Origin: a virus
Length of the DNA: 40,372 nt
Strand: one strand, 5' to 3'
IMG/VR virus record: IMGVR_UViG_3300025011_000090
Location: 1-40,372 of that record
How positions within the stretch are numbered: the stretch's first letter is position 1; each line of letters opens with the position of its first letter. A program made the translations under genes and the position numbers. This document shows positions 1-5,536 of the stretch, one piece after another. Below the pieces are notes generated by a model, which was given only the letters and a program-made list of their open reading frames with translations, ran no database searches and was not told the DNA's origin.

Positions 1-178
1 CACAAACCCTGAAAAGAGTTTTAGTTAAACCATCTTCATCACAGAAAGCAGTTACCGTACAATAAAGCTTAATTGCTTGCTCCACTAGGTTTTTCAAACT
101 TATTTCTAATTCTGCTGCTTGTTTTTTAGCATTTTTTTTCAACACAGGATTAAAACCTTTGATAAAAAGATCACACAT
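1..178 (-). CDS. Ribbon-helix-helix-like protein, 5' part (continues at the right end)
   Basis: The gene starts at an ATG at 178 and is open to the left edge (59 codons). The first 35 residues read like a ribbon-helix-helix DNA-binding fold: a short strand (LFIKGFNPVL), a lysine-rich helix (KKNAKKQAAELE), then ISLKNLVEQAIKLY as second helix. Family knowledge: such proteins bind short repeated operators as dimers. The last base of the left edge plus the first two bases of the leftward strand at 40372 make one codon and the frame stays open to 40164. The full protein would be 128 aa. It follows a TTGACA/TATAGT promoter (247-275), carries the TTTGTGAAAGAAAAA leader element (191-205), and has an AAGGAA ribosome site. 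It is the first gene of the leftward operon and faces the repeat array at 399-707, which it might bind. The fold call is by eye. Confidence 0.6.
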   Translation of the reverse strand, partial: MCDLFIKGFNPVLKKNAKKQAAELEISLKNLVEQAIKLYCTVTAFCDEDGLTKTLFRVC

Positions 179-246
179 CGTAAATATTCCTTTTTCTTTC
201 ACAAATTAATTATTGTTTAAAAACTCAAACAATATAAGATACTCTA

Positions 247-275
247 ACTATACATATTATGTTTAAAACTGTCAA
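247..275 (-). promoter_or_regulatory. Sigma70 promoter of the leftward operon
   Basis: On the minus strand TTGACA (270-275) and TATAGT (247-252) are separated by exactly 17 bases. It points at the gene starting at 178 and, through the contig join, at the whole 40372-35933 gene block. Unlike the accessory-gene promoters elsewhere, its spacer does not carry the AAATCTATATAGATTT palindrome, so it is probably controlled differently. Confidence 0.65.
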
Positions 276-328
276 TAAAAAAATAATATAATAAATAATT
301 GATACTGTTACAAAAATAAAACCAAATA

Positions 329-337
329 TGTTATAAT
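329..337 (+). promoter_or_regulatory. Extended -10 promoter reading into the repeat array
   Basis: TGTTATAAT matches the extended -10 form found before several rightward genes of this genome (10594, 20319, 24442). No convincing -35 is present. No start codon follows it; the transcript would run through the repeats at 399-707. A primer or regulatory RNA is possible. Confidence 0.35.
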
Positions 338-374
338 AATAAATAATAAACGGAGTAAAAACAAAAGCCCTTAA

Positions 375-389
375 ACTGTTATAAACAGT
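375..389. repeat. Short palindrome beside the repeat array
   Basis: ACTGTT-ATA-AACAGT is a perfect inverted repeat just before the first array unit. It may be an operator or part of the same origin-like or packaging-site-like structure. Confidence 0.4.
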
Positions 390-509
390 AACGATTCCCA
401 CAATTCGCCACGATTCGCATAGGGCTGGAAATGTGAAAAACCACACTATAATTAATTAACAACTTCACAATTCCACAATTCGCACCACTCCTATATGTAT
501 TTTTTTAAA

Positions 510-530
510 CACTATATATAGTATATAGTG
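510..530. repeat. Inverted repeat at the centre of the array
   Basis: CACTATAT and ATATAGTG form perfect eight-base arms around a five-base loop. It lies midway between the forward and reverse repeat clusters. The surrounding DNA is almost pure A/T and could melt easily. Confidence 0.5.
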
Positions 531-568
531 GGTATTGTGTTATTTATATATAAATATAAACTTCAGTA

Positions 569-595
569 ATATCAATGGTTTTAGACTATTGATAT
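569..595. repeat. Second inverted repeat in the array centre
   Basis: ATATCAAT and ATTGATAT form eight-base arms around an eleven-base loop. Together with 510-530 it fills the spacer of the symmetrical repeat array. No gene is present here. Confidence 0.4.
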
Positions 596-707
596 ATTTT
601 TATAATTAAAATAAAAAATAATATCTTATAGAGGGCGAATTGCCGAATTGTGAAATAAAAACCAATTATATCTTTAAAAAACACAATTCGATGGGGTGCG
701 AATTGTG

Positions 708-914
708 GGAAATGTCAATAATTTATACTATTTTAGAAAAAACATTACCCGTATAACACCATAAATATTGACTATGTATAACATAATATCAAAAGTAATA
801 TATTAAGAAATATTAAGAATATAGAAAAAGGCTAGGATATACCAAGGACATGCGTTAAGAGATATCGATGTATATATAAACAATTTATAAATAAAATAAA
901 AATATAAATCTATA
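708..914. other. AT-rich stretch without a gene
   Basis: No open frame with a ribosome site, no convincing hairpin and no copy of the array unit was found between the last repeat and the small-RNA promoter. It contains ordinary AT-rich spacer sequence only. Confidence 0.5.
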
Positions 915-943
915 TAGACTAATAAAATTTACTGATTTATAAT
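915..943 (+). promoter_or_regulatory. Promoter of the candidate small RNA, overlapping an operator half-site
   Basis: TAGACT (915-920) and TATAAT (938-943) are exactly 17 bases apart. The -35 box lies within AAATCTATATAGACT (906-920), a one-sided version of the palindrome that fills the accessory-gene promoters, so the same regulator could act here. Expected start of transcription is near 950. Confidence 0.5.
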
Positions 944-949
944 GTTTTC

Positions 950-1023
950 AGAAAGACACAGTTACGTAAGTGTTTTTCTTTCACAAATTTTTAACTTCCT
1001 TAGCAATAAGGAGGTTTTATTTT
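950..1023 (+). ncRNA. Candidate small regulatory RNA antisense to the shared leader element
   Basis: A promoter (915-943) and an intrinsic terminator (993-1023) bracket about 74 bases with no coding content. Bases 971-990 are the exact reverse complement of the leader element TTTGTGAAAGRAAAA that precedes ten genes of this genome, with up to 19 contiguous complementary bases (against 4417-4435). On the opposite strand this copy is followed by no start codon within 40 bases, so it is not simply the leader of a gene. The layout (5' segment, U/C-rich single-stranded seed, GC-containing hairpin, U-tract) is that of known trans-acting small RNAs. It could instead be a gene-start remnant or a leader attenuator. 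No expression evidence is available. Confidence 0.45.
993..1023 (+). terminator. Intrinsic terminator of the candidate small RNA
   Basis: AACTTCCTTA and TAAGGAGGTT form a ten-base stem (one G-U pair) around the loop GCAA, followed by TTATTTT. The 3' arm carries UAAGGAGGU, a complete Shine-Dalgarno sequence, and the 5' arm resembles its 16S complement. No gene lies upstream on this strand, so the terminator implies a non-coding transcript. Confidence 0.7.
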
Positions 1024-1088
1024 GTCTAAAAATCTTTAATTTAATATTTATAATCTGTTATTGAAATCTATAATCTATTATCCCGATA

Positions 1089-1097
1089 TGTTATATT
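1089..1097 (+). promoter_or_regulatory. Extended -10 promoter of the small terminase gene
   Basis: TGTTATATT lies about nine bases before the leader element TTGTGAAAGAAAAA (1106-1119). The leader element would therefore be near the very 5' end of the transcript. A separate AAAAGG ribosome site precedes the ATG at 1152. Confidence 0.5.
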
Positions 1098-1151
1098 AAT
1101 CTATATTGTGAAAGAAAAAATGCTTATATAACATAAAAAGGATATTTTATT

Positions 1152-1730
1152 ATGTCTGAAGAAAAGGATGAAAATAAAACTACTATTATCTCTGAAGTCG
1201 TTTCTGTTGTCTGTGAAGTGGTTGATGTTTCTATTGTCGGTAGACCTTCTAAATATAAACCTGAATACTGTGAAATGATGGAACAATACTTTGATATTGA
1301 ACCTTATAGAGAAGTTACACTTAATAGATTTAAAAAAAATGGTGATTGCGAAGAATTTATTGCAAAAGTGCCTAATGCCTTACCAACAGTAGAAGGTTTC
1401 TGTAAATTAATTAAAATTCATAAGGATACTTTTTATGAATGGTGCAAAGTTCACGATGAATTTTCCGACTCTCATAAAAAGGCTATGGTCTATCAATCAG
1501 AGATTTTAATTCAGAATGGGCTTGCTAGTAACTATCATCCAGTGTTTGCAATTTTCGCAGCCAAGAACCTAATAGGCTGGACTGATAAAAAAGAAATAAA
1601 TAATAATACAACCATAACCCATAAAAAACTTGAAGATTTTTTAGTGCCTACAAATAAACCAGCTTTACCTGACAATTCTGAAAATAAAAAACTGGTAGAT
1701 TTCCAAACGCATAAACAGAATAAAATATGA
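1152..1730 (+). CDS. Terminase small subunit (gp3-like DNA-packaging protein)
   Basis: 192 aa. After a 28-residue acidic leader, GRPSKYKPEY opens a region typical of small terminases. It is followed by a helix-turn-helix (LPTVEGFCKLIKIHKDTFYEW) and the family-like segment FAAKNLIGWTDKKE near residue 140. These proteins recognise the packaging site and load the large subunit. The start has an AAAAGG site seven bases upstream. Its 5' leader carries the shared element (1106-1119) far upstream of the ribosome site, which shows the two are separable. Unusually, the large subunit is more than 9 kb away at 10780. The repeat array at 399-707 lies just upstream and could be the packaging site. The last 50 residues are polar and probably contact the large subunit. 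Confidence 0.75.
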   Translation: MSEEKDENKTTIISEVVSVVCEVVDVSIVGRPSKYKPEYCEMMEQYFDIEPYREVTLNRFKKNGDCEEFIAKVPNALPTVEGFCKLIKIHKDTFYEWCKVHDEFSDSHKKAMVYQSEILIQNGLASNYHPVFAIFAAKNLIGWTDKKEINNNTTITHKKLEDFLVPTNKPALPDNSENKKLVDFQTHKQNKI

Positions 1731-2060
1731 TGCAATATTATTAATGGATTTGTACACAGAATCCCCTATATTAAATTTAAATTCATTTTAGGTATATTTG
1801 TATCAGAATTTAATTTAAATTGATTCTGAGGGCTGTAATCTTTTAAAGCTAAATTTTAATTTATCCTGCTGCCGCTTTTGTGTTTGTTTAGACCCTGCCC
1901 TAATAAAATAAATAAATTACTAATAAATTGCCCTTATTTTTGTTTATTTAAAATCATTTTATTAATTAATAAATAATTGTTTACATATATTGACTTTAAA
2001 TAAACAGTTTGATATTATATTAAGGTCGTTTTATTTAAATTTGTGAAAGGAAAATCATTT
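1731..2060. other. Intergenic region with inverted repeat, before the recombinase
   Basis: About 330 bases without a gene. It contains the inverted repeat TCAGAAT...ATTCTGA (1803-1829), very AT-rich spacer, the recombinase promoter (1990-2018) and a copy of the leader element (2040-2054). Resolution sites of serine resolvases commonly lie just upstream of their gene, so a recombination site could be here, but I see no canonical one. Confidence 0.4.
1990..2018 (+). promoter_or_regulatory. Sigma70 promoter of the recombinase gene
   Basis: TTGACT (1990-1995) and TATTAT (2013-2018) are separated by 17 bases. The transcript would begin near 2025 and carry the leader element TTTGTGAAAGGAAAA at 2040-2054. 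Confidence 0.55.
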
Positions 2061-2639
2061 ATGGCAAAAGGTAAAAACATTGCTTATGTGCGTGTAAGTA
2101 CAGTTGAACAGAATGAAGAAAGGCAAGAAATTGCCCTTAAAAAATATGAAATAGATAAATGGTTTACCGAAAAAGTAAGTGCAAAAGACACAAATAGACC
2201 TGAATTAATAGCTTTGTTTGATTATGCACGTGAAGGCGACACCGTTTATATTAAAGACTTTTCAAGACTTGCCAGAAGTACCAAAGATTTATTAGAAATG
2301 GTTGAAATTCTTGGCAAAAAAGGCATTAAATTAATATCATTAAAAGAAAACATAGATACAGGAACACCAACAGGTAAATTAATGCTTACAATGATCGCTG
2401 CAATTTATGAATTTGAAAGAACTAATATGTTAGAAAGACAAAAAGAAGGTATTGCTATTGCCAAGCATGCCGGAAAATATAAAGGCAGAAAGAAAATAAC
2501 TTTTCCTGATAACTGGAATGAAGTTTATCCGGCATGGAAAAAAAGAGAATTAACAGGTTCTAAAGCAATGGAAATATTGAATTTAAAACGCAATACTTTT
2601 TATTCTTTGATTGCTGAAGCCGAAAATAAAAATATTTAA
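2061..2639 (+). CDS. Serine recombinase (resolvase/invertase family)
   Basis: 193 aa from the ATG at 2061. The N-terminal catalytic domain begins IAYVRVSTVEQ, with the nucleophile at Ser13. It continues with RPELIALFDYAREGD, DFSRLARS and the E-helix region GKLMLTMIAAIYEFER. The C-terminus after GRKK is a short helix-turn-helix (GSKAMEILNLKRNTFYSLI). Length and order match Tn3/Hin-type resolvases and invertases, not large serine integrases. A GTG at 2043 is in frame but belongs to the leader element, which occurs out of frame before other genes, so I take the ATG. The 25 bases up to the ATG (2039-2063) are identical to those before the tail chaperone (23706-23730). Possible roles are resolution of genome multimers or inversion of a segment. 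Confidence 0.85.
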   Translation: MAKGKNIAYVRVSTVEQNEERQEIALKKYEIDKWFTEKVSAKDTNRPELIALFDYAREGDTVYIKDFSRLARSTKDLLEMVEILGKKGIKLISLKENIDTGTPTGKLMLTMIAAIYEFERTNMLERQKEGIAIAKHAGKYKGRKKITFPDNWNEVYPAWKKRELTGSKAMEILNLKRNTFYSLIAEAENKNI

Positions 2640-2657
2640 TTTCTTTTGATATATTGC

Positions 2658-2722
2658 TTGCATTATTTCTAATAGTGTAATATAATTTAATTATCGACCA
2701 AAGTTAATTAGTTATATTACAC
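2658..2722 (+). promoter_or_regulatory. Promoter with large inverted repeat
   Basis: TTGCAT (2658-2663) and TATAAT (2681-2686) are 17 bases apart. GTGTAATATAA (2675-2685) and TTATATTACAC (2712-2722) are perfect eleven-base arms flanking the start of transcription, so a bound protein would cover the -10 box. The right arm and following bases, GTTATATTACACAAGG (2711-2726), recur exactly at 9089-9104 before the replication leader peptide. This suggests one regulator for both genes. Confidence 0.55.
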
Positions 2723-2736
2723 AAGGAGATTAGAAA

Positions 2737-3090
2737 ATGATTGAAGCAACAACACTTGAACAAGAATTACAACAGTTCACAGGCACAGAGCAGTATTATT
2801 TTAATTCAATGTACAAATGGATGAATTATACAGACGGTGTTAAATTCTTAGCTGAAAGAGCTGGTGCCTATTGGTTACTTGATATTATCGGAACTGAATT
2901 AAAACAGTTTAATGATGACTTTCAAATTATCGAATTAGAAGTTGCTAATAACAAAGCAGTTATAACAAGCAAAAGAGATACTAATGAACCTAATTTATGG
3001 GATAGAAACATTGAATTTACTGATTTTCCTGAAGGAACATGGAAATTTTATTTAATTGATGGGGTTTTATTATTACCTAGCGAATATTAA
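2737..3090 (+). CDS. DUF6876-like protein
   Basis: 117 aa. The pattern QQFTGTEQYYFN...YTDGVKFLAERAGAYWLLDII near the N-terminus and the ending DGVLLLPSEY match the DUF6876 family as I know it from phages and plasmids; its function is unknown. No signal peptide or membrane segment is visible. An AAGGAG ribosome site lies ten bases before the ATG. It has its own promoter with an inverted repeat (2658-2722) and is followed by a GC-rich terminator, so it is a single-gene unit. Confidence 0.7.
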   Translation: MIEATTLEQELQQFTGTEQYYFNSMYKWMNYTDGVKFLAERAGAYWLLDIIGTELKQFNDDFQIIELEVANNKAVITSKRDTNEPNLWDRNIEFTDFPEGTWKFYLIDGVLLLPSEY

Positions 3091-3096
3091 TAGATC

Positions 3097-3114
3097 GGGG
3101 GCTTAATCGCCCCC
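3097..3114 (+). terminator. GC-rich hairpin terminator
   Basis: GGGGGC and GCCCCC form a perfect six-base stem around TTAATC directly after the DUF6876-like gene. The following U-tract is weak (TACCCTATTT), so termination may be partial. Confidence 0.55.
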
Positions 3115-3165
3115 TACCCTATTTAAACCGACCAAAGTTAAAACAAGGATAAAAGGAATTATAAT

Positions 3166-3369
3166 ATGAAAACAATATCTTTAAAAGAATATAATAAGCG
3201 TTACCCTGATGCAGAAGATAACAAATATATGGATTATCATGGCGATAGACCAGATTTAAAAGGCAAAAGAACTATGCTTGAATTTATCCCAAATATTGGA
3301 ACCTGTTTGTTGATAGAAGATTTACACTTTAAAATTATAGGAGATAAAGCCAATGACAAGAGGCGGTAA
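3166..3369 (+). CDS. Small hypothetical protein
   Basis: 67 aa, charged, with no membrane segment or known motif. The ribosome site AAAAGGA lies before the ATG. Its 3' end overlaps the next gene by 17 bases in another frame, so the two are probably translated together. I do not recognise a family. Confidence 0.6.
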   Translation: MKTISLKEYNKRYPDAEDNKYMDYHGDRPDLKGKRTMLEFIPNIGTCLLIEDLHFKIIGDKANDKRR

Positions 3370-3685
3370 GCGTGAAGGCGCAGGAAAGCCCAAAGGGGTT
3401 AAATACACTGAAAGAACTGAACAGTTCACTAAAAGGATAACACCAGAAGAAAAAGAATTTCTGGAAAAGCAGCTTGAAGTATTTCGGCATGGTAATACAG
3501 TTGATATTTTTGTTGTTAGTGAACCAGTTGATATTTATGGTGTTATACCAATAGGTGTTTTTTCATCTAAAGAAAAGGCTGAACAGTTTATTCAAAAATT
3601 TGATTCTGGGAAAACTGAAGATTGTTTTGATAGATGTGAAATAAAAGAATTTGAGTTAGATAAAGAAAATTTTGAAAAAGATTAA
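3353..3685 (+). CDS. GGKREGAG-type protein with a DUF7336-like C-terminus
   Basis: 110 aa. It starts RGGKREGAGKPKG, a basic glycine-rich motif seen at the N-terminus of many phage DNA-associated proteins, followed by a short helix ITPEEKEFLEKQLEVF. The C-terminal half (VDIFVVSEPVDIYG...IGVFSSKEKAEQFIQKF...EIKEFELDKE) resembles small domains of the DUF7336 type that sense or scaffold. The combination looks like a fusion of two short modules. The gene overlaps both neighbours and belongs to the small-gene operon. The family assignments are by eye. Confidence 0.55.
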   Translation: MTRGGKREGAGKPKGVKYTERTEQFTKRITPEEKEFLEKQLEVFRHGNTVDIFVVSEPVDIYGVIPIGVFSSKEKAEQFIQKFDSGKTEDCFDRCEIKEFELDKENFEKD

Positions 3686-3701
3686 GAAAGCAGGTTTAAT
3701 A

Positions 3702-3944
3702 ATGTATGAATCTTTGCATGAATATGTATATAACAAAAAAATAATCAGTGAAAAGCTTGATATTATACCTATTTTCGGATTAAGCAAACAGGGTAAAAGT
3801 ATAAATTATGAAATTGTCTTGTGTAGAAATATACCTTATAGCCACATTGAAGTAAGAAAAGGCAATAAGACCCTTTTAAAATCCAATTTAAAAGAATGTG
3901 TAAAATATATATCTGATAGAATAACTGATTTTGTGAAAACATAA
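3702..3944 (+). CDS. Small hypothetical protein
   Basis: 80 aa from the ATG at 3702, preceded by AGCAGG seven bases upstream. An upstream in-frame TTG at 3672 lacks a ribosome site. The product is mixed strand/helix and basic (NIPYSHIEVRKGNKTLL), with no cysteine pairs beyond single residues and no membrane segment. No family is recognised. It is the last gene before a strong hairpin. Confidence 0.55.
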   Translation: MYESLHEYVYNKKIISEKLDIIPIFGLSKQGKSINYEIVLCRNIPYSHIEVRKGNKTLLKSNLKECVKYISDRITDFVKT

Positions 3945-3975
3945 TTAAATCTATACAGATACAAATTTATAATTT

Positions 3976-4013
3976 ATAATGATACAGAATTAAAAACAAT
4001 TCTGTATCATTAT
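3976..4013 (+). terminator. Sixteen-base-pair hairpin between small genes
   Basis: ATAATGATACAGAATT and AATTCTGTATCATTAT are perfect 16-base arms around AAAAAC. It stands between the gene ending at 3944 and the leader element at 4016-4030. It is AT-rich and followed by TATTTG, so it could be a terminator, an operator or an RNA processing site. Related half-sites (CAGAATyAAwTT) occur at 1804, 6343 and 12855. Confidence 0.5.
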
Positions 4014-4033
4014 TATTTGTGAAAGGAAAAACA

Positions 4034-4399
4034 ATGGCAGCAGGAAGAAAAGTACAAGATGTTTTTCAGGAATTAGGGAATACTGAAATATATCACGAAA
4101 TAGATTTTAAATTTAATGCACCGCATCATTATATAGTTTTAAATAAGCATGAATGCAAAGAACCATTGGGTTTTATTAATTTTCAAGAAGGTGCAATAAG
4201 TGAAGTAGGCATAAATGGTGTTCAAAATATTGATTTACTAGCAATAGTAAAGAATAATCTTGAACATTTCCAAAAATCAGAATTTGCTTGTAGGGAAAAT
4301 GCTATTGCTATAACTCATATAGAAACAGCAATGGCATTTTTAGCAAAAAGAACTTTAGGCAGAATTCAAAGAAGTGTTGAGGGTACACATCAGGTTTAG
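4034..4399 (+). CDS. Tad1/Acb2-like signal-nucleotide sponge candidate
   Basis: 121 aa from the ATG at 4034; the in-frame GTG at 4019 is part of the leader element. An N-terminal strand-rich part (HHYIVLN, PLGFINFQEGAI, EVGINGVQNIDLLAIV) is followed by a helical hairpin with the sequence FACRENAIAITHIETAMAFL, AKRTLGRIQRSVEGTH. This C-terminal pattern is what I know from phage proteins annotated as Acb2/Tad1 hairpin-domain proteins. Characterised members bind the small signalling nucleotides made by Thoeris or CBASS immunity and so block the effector. Its place among small accessory genes fits an anti-defence role. Whether the ligand-binding residues are kept cannot be judged without a structure-based alignment. 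Confidence 0.6.
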   Translation: MAAGRKVQDVFQELGNTEIYHEIDFKFNAPHHYIVLNKHECKEPLGFINFQEGAISEVGINGVQNIDLLAIVKNNLEHFQKSEFACRENAIAITHIETAMAFLAKRTLGRIQRSVEGTHQV

Positions 4400-4437
4400 T
4401 TGTTAAATTATTTAGTAATTTGTGAAAGAAAAACATT

Positions 4438-4719
4438 ATGTATAAAGTTGTTCCTACTGATGAATTCCCTTATACCGGAATAGAAGAAGATATAAAACTT
4501 GATCCAAATGTAATGTATTTATATAAGCAGCAATTCGCTTATTTCCTTTGTCCTTGTGGCTGTGGTGATGTAATCAGATTGAATTTATCTGATAAAGAAA
4601 GACCTTGTTGGGCTTTGCAATTTATTGATGATATACCCACAATCAGACCTTCAATAAATAAGTTATCAGGTTGTAAATCACACTTTTTTATAAGAGATGG
4701 AAAGGTTGTTTGGTGCTGA
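4438..4719 (+). CDS. DUF6527-like zinc-binding protein
   Basis: 93 aa. FLCPCGCGDVIRLNL and the C-terminal SGCKSHFFIRDGKVVWC match the DUF6527 pattern; the clustered cysteines and the histidine likely bind zinc. The molecular role of the family is not established. Its leader has the longest match to the antisense RNA candidate (19 bases, 4417-4435). The element reaches almost to the ATG and no separate purine-rich ribosome site is visible here. Confidence 0.65.
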   Translation: MYKVVPTDEFPYTGIEEDIKLDPNVMYLYKQQFAYFLCPCGCGDVIRLNLSDKERPCWALQFIDDIPTIRPSINKLSGCKSHFFIRDGKVVWC

Positions 4720-4720
4720 T

Positions 4721-5047
4721 ATGTTGAATTTTATAGGTTGGCTTATGCCTTTATGGTTAGTGCATTTATTGACTAAAAATATTTGTACACAACAAATTAC
4801 AGTTATAACAAGGGGTTATGCTGAACCTGAAAAAAGAGAATATTGGCAAAATTATTATTTAGGTAATGGGTTATCAATTACTTATAGTCAAAAAAGGGCT
4901 GAAATAGATTCTAAAAGGCGCAAGCAGCAAAGAGAAGAAAAAGAAAACAAATTAAGGGGTAAGATTCACCAAATATATAATAAATTGTCTTATGAAGCGC
5001 AACAAGATGTTAAAAGCGTTATTAATAGGGAATTTTGTGATGATTAA
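4721..5047 (+). CDS. Small membrane-anchored hypothetical protein
   Basis: 108 aa if started at the ATG at 4721, right after the TGA of the previous gene; an ATG at 4697 would add eight residues. The N-terminus (MLNFIGWLMPLWLVHLL) is a membrane segment, and the rest is a highly charged helix (KRRKQQREEKENKL). This suggests an inner-membrane protein with a cytoplasmic coiled segment. It overlaps the next gene. No family is recognised. Confidence 0.5.
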   Translation: MLNFIGWLMPLWLVHLLTKNICTQQITVITRGYAEPEKREYWQNYYLGNGLSITYSQKRAEIDSKRRKQQREEKENKLRGKIHQIYNKLSYEAQQDVKSVINREFCDD

Positions 5048-5252
5048 TTTAAAAGACCTTAAAACACTTATTGCTACAGGTAAAATATCACAAATATTTT
5101 CCGGAAAAGTGCAACAACAAGATTCTTATTGCCAGCAATCTTTTGGTGATATTCCTGAATGTGAATGCCAAAAAATGCTTGAATGGGATGATATAGAATC
5201 CATGCCGGATAATACAGAAATAATTAGTTTATGTTGCTATGAACCGGCATGA
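5040..5252 (+). CDS. Small cysteine-rich hypothetical protein
   Basis: 70 aa from the ATG at 5040, with AGGGA ten bases upstream; an ATG at 4992 in the same frame lacks a site. The C-terminal half contains several cysteines (CQQ, CECQ, LCC), possibly metal-binding. It overlaps the previous gene by eight bases and the next by the four bases ATGA, so translation is coupled. Two CCGGCATG octamers (5201-5208, 5244-5251) fall in it. Confidence 0.5.
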   Translation: MINLKDLKTLIATGKISQIFSGKVQQQDSYCQQSFGDIPECECQKMLEWDDIESMPDNTEIISLCCYEPA

Positions 5253-5536
5253 ATGTATTAATTGTATTAGTGGGTTCTCTTATAATTGGTTTTTGGGCTG
5301 GACAAAAGCGCATTTACTATTTCAAAAACTATAAAAGAGAAGCAGAATATTATAAATCCCTGTATGAAAATTCTAAATGTATTGAAAGACATTGGTATGA
5401 TTCAATGAATAAGTATTTTCAAGCTGTTTGGATTTTAAAAGATCAGATTAAAAACCAGCCTTATAAATGCAACCCTAGTTGTTTTAATTATAAAGCCAGA
5501 CTGGAATTAGAAAAAAGAGAATTAATAAAAATTTAA
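5249..5536 (+). CDS. Small membrane protein with charged tail
   Basis: 95 aa. The N-terminus (MNVLIVLVGSLIIGFWAG) is one membrane segment, followed by an aromatic, charged helix. ATGA overlap with the upstream gene shows translational coupling. The 3' end overlaps the convergent leftward gene by 15 bases. This gene closes the rightward small-gene operon. No known family. Confidence 0.55.
   Translation: MNVLIVLVGSLIIGFWAGQKRIYYFKNYKREAEYYKSLYENSKCIERHWYDSMNKYFQAVWILKDQIKNQPYKCNPSCFNYKARLELEKRELIKI

Larger units (their letters stand above)
399..707. repeat. Symmetrical array of CACAATTCGC repeats (candidate origin, centromere or pac site)
   Basis: Forward units CACAATTCGC lie at 399-408, 409-418 (CACGATTCGC), 466-473 (truncated) and 474-483. 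Reverse units GCGAATTGTG lie at 635-642 (truncated), 643-652 (CCGAATTGTG) and 698-707. One further forward unit (682-690) makes a hairpin with the last reverse one. Forward units are thus on the left and reverse units on the right of a very AT-rich centre that holds two more inverted repeats (510-530 and 569-595). Tandem units directly abut with a ten-base period, as in iterons or protein-binding arrays. The neighbours are a ribbon-helix-helix gene and the small terminase gene. This fits a replication origin, a partition site, a repressor cluster or a packaging-initiation site; the sequence alone does not decide. Confidence 0.7.
2695..3141 (+). repeat. Direct repeat CGACCAAAGTTAA (2695-2707 and 3129-3141)
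   Basis: The same 13 bases occur in the leaders of two consecutive genes, 30 bases before the ATG at 2737 and 25 bases before the ATG at 3166. Both copies are followed by an A-rich stretch and an AAGG ribosome site. It may be a shared leader or regulator site. Confidence 0.45.

Noticed and set aside
225-446. Leftward hydrophobic open frame of 73 codons
   Set aside because: It starts at a GTG without a ribosome site and crosses the promoter at 247-275 and several array repeats. Its hydrophobicity follows from AT-rich DNA.
993-1040. Short leader peptide starting at the TTG after the UAAGGAGGU
   Set aside because: Only five codons (TTG TCT AAA AAT CTT TAA), and the ribosome site is locked in the terminator stem. 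Possible but less likely than a plain terminator.
1101-1286. Leftward frame opposite the terminase small subunit
   Set aside because: It is the shadow of a well-supported gene, has no ribosome site, and its composition is that of the complement of a coding frame.
2043-2060. GTG starts that add MKGKSF-type residues to genes at 2061, 4034, 12769 and 23728
   Set aside because: The GTG belongs to the leader element, which is out of frame or followed by a stop before other genes such as the capsid gene. ATG codons with good spacing follow.
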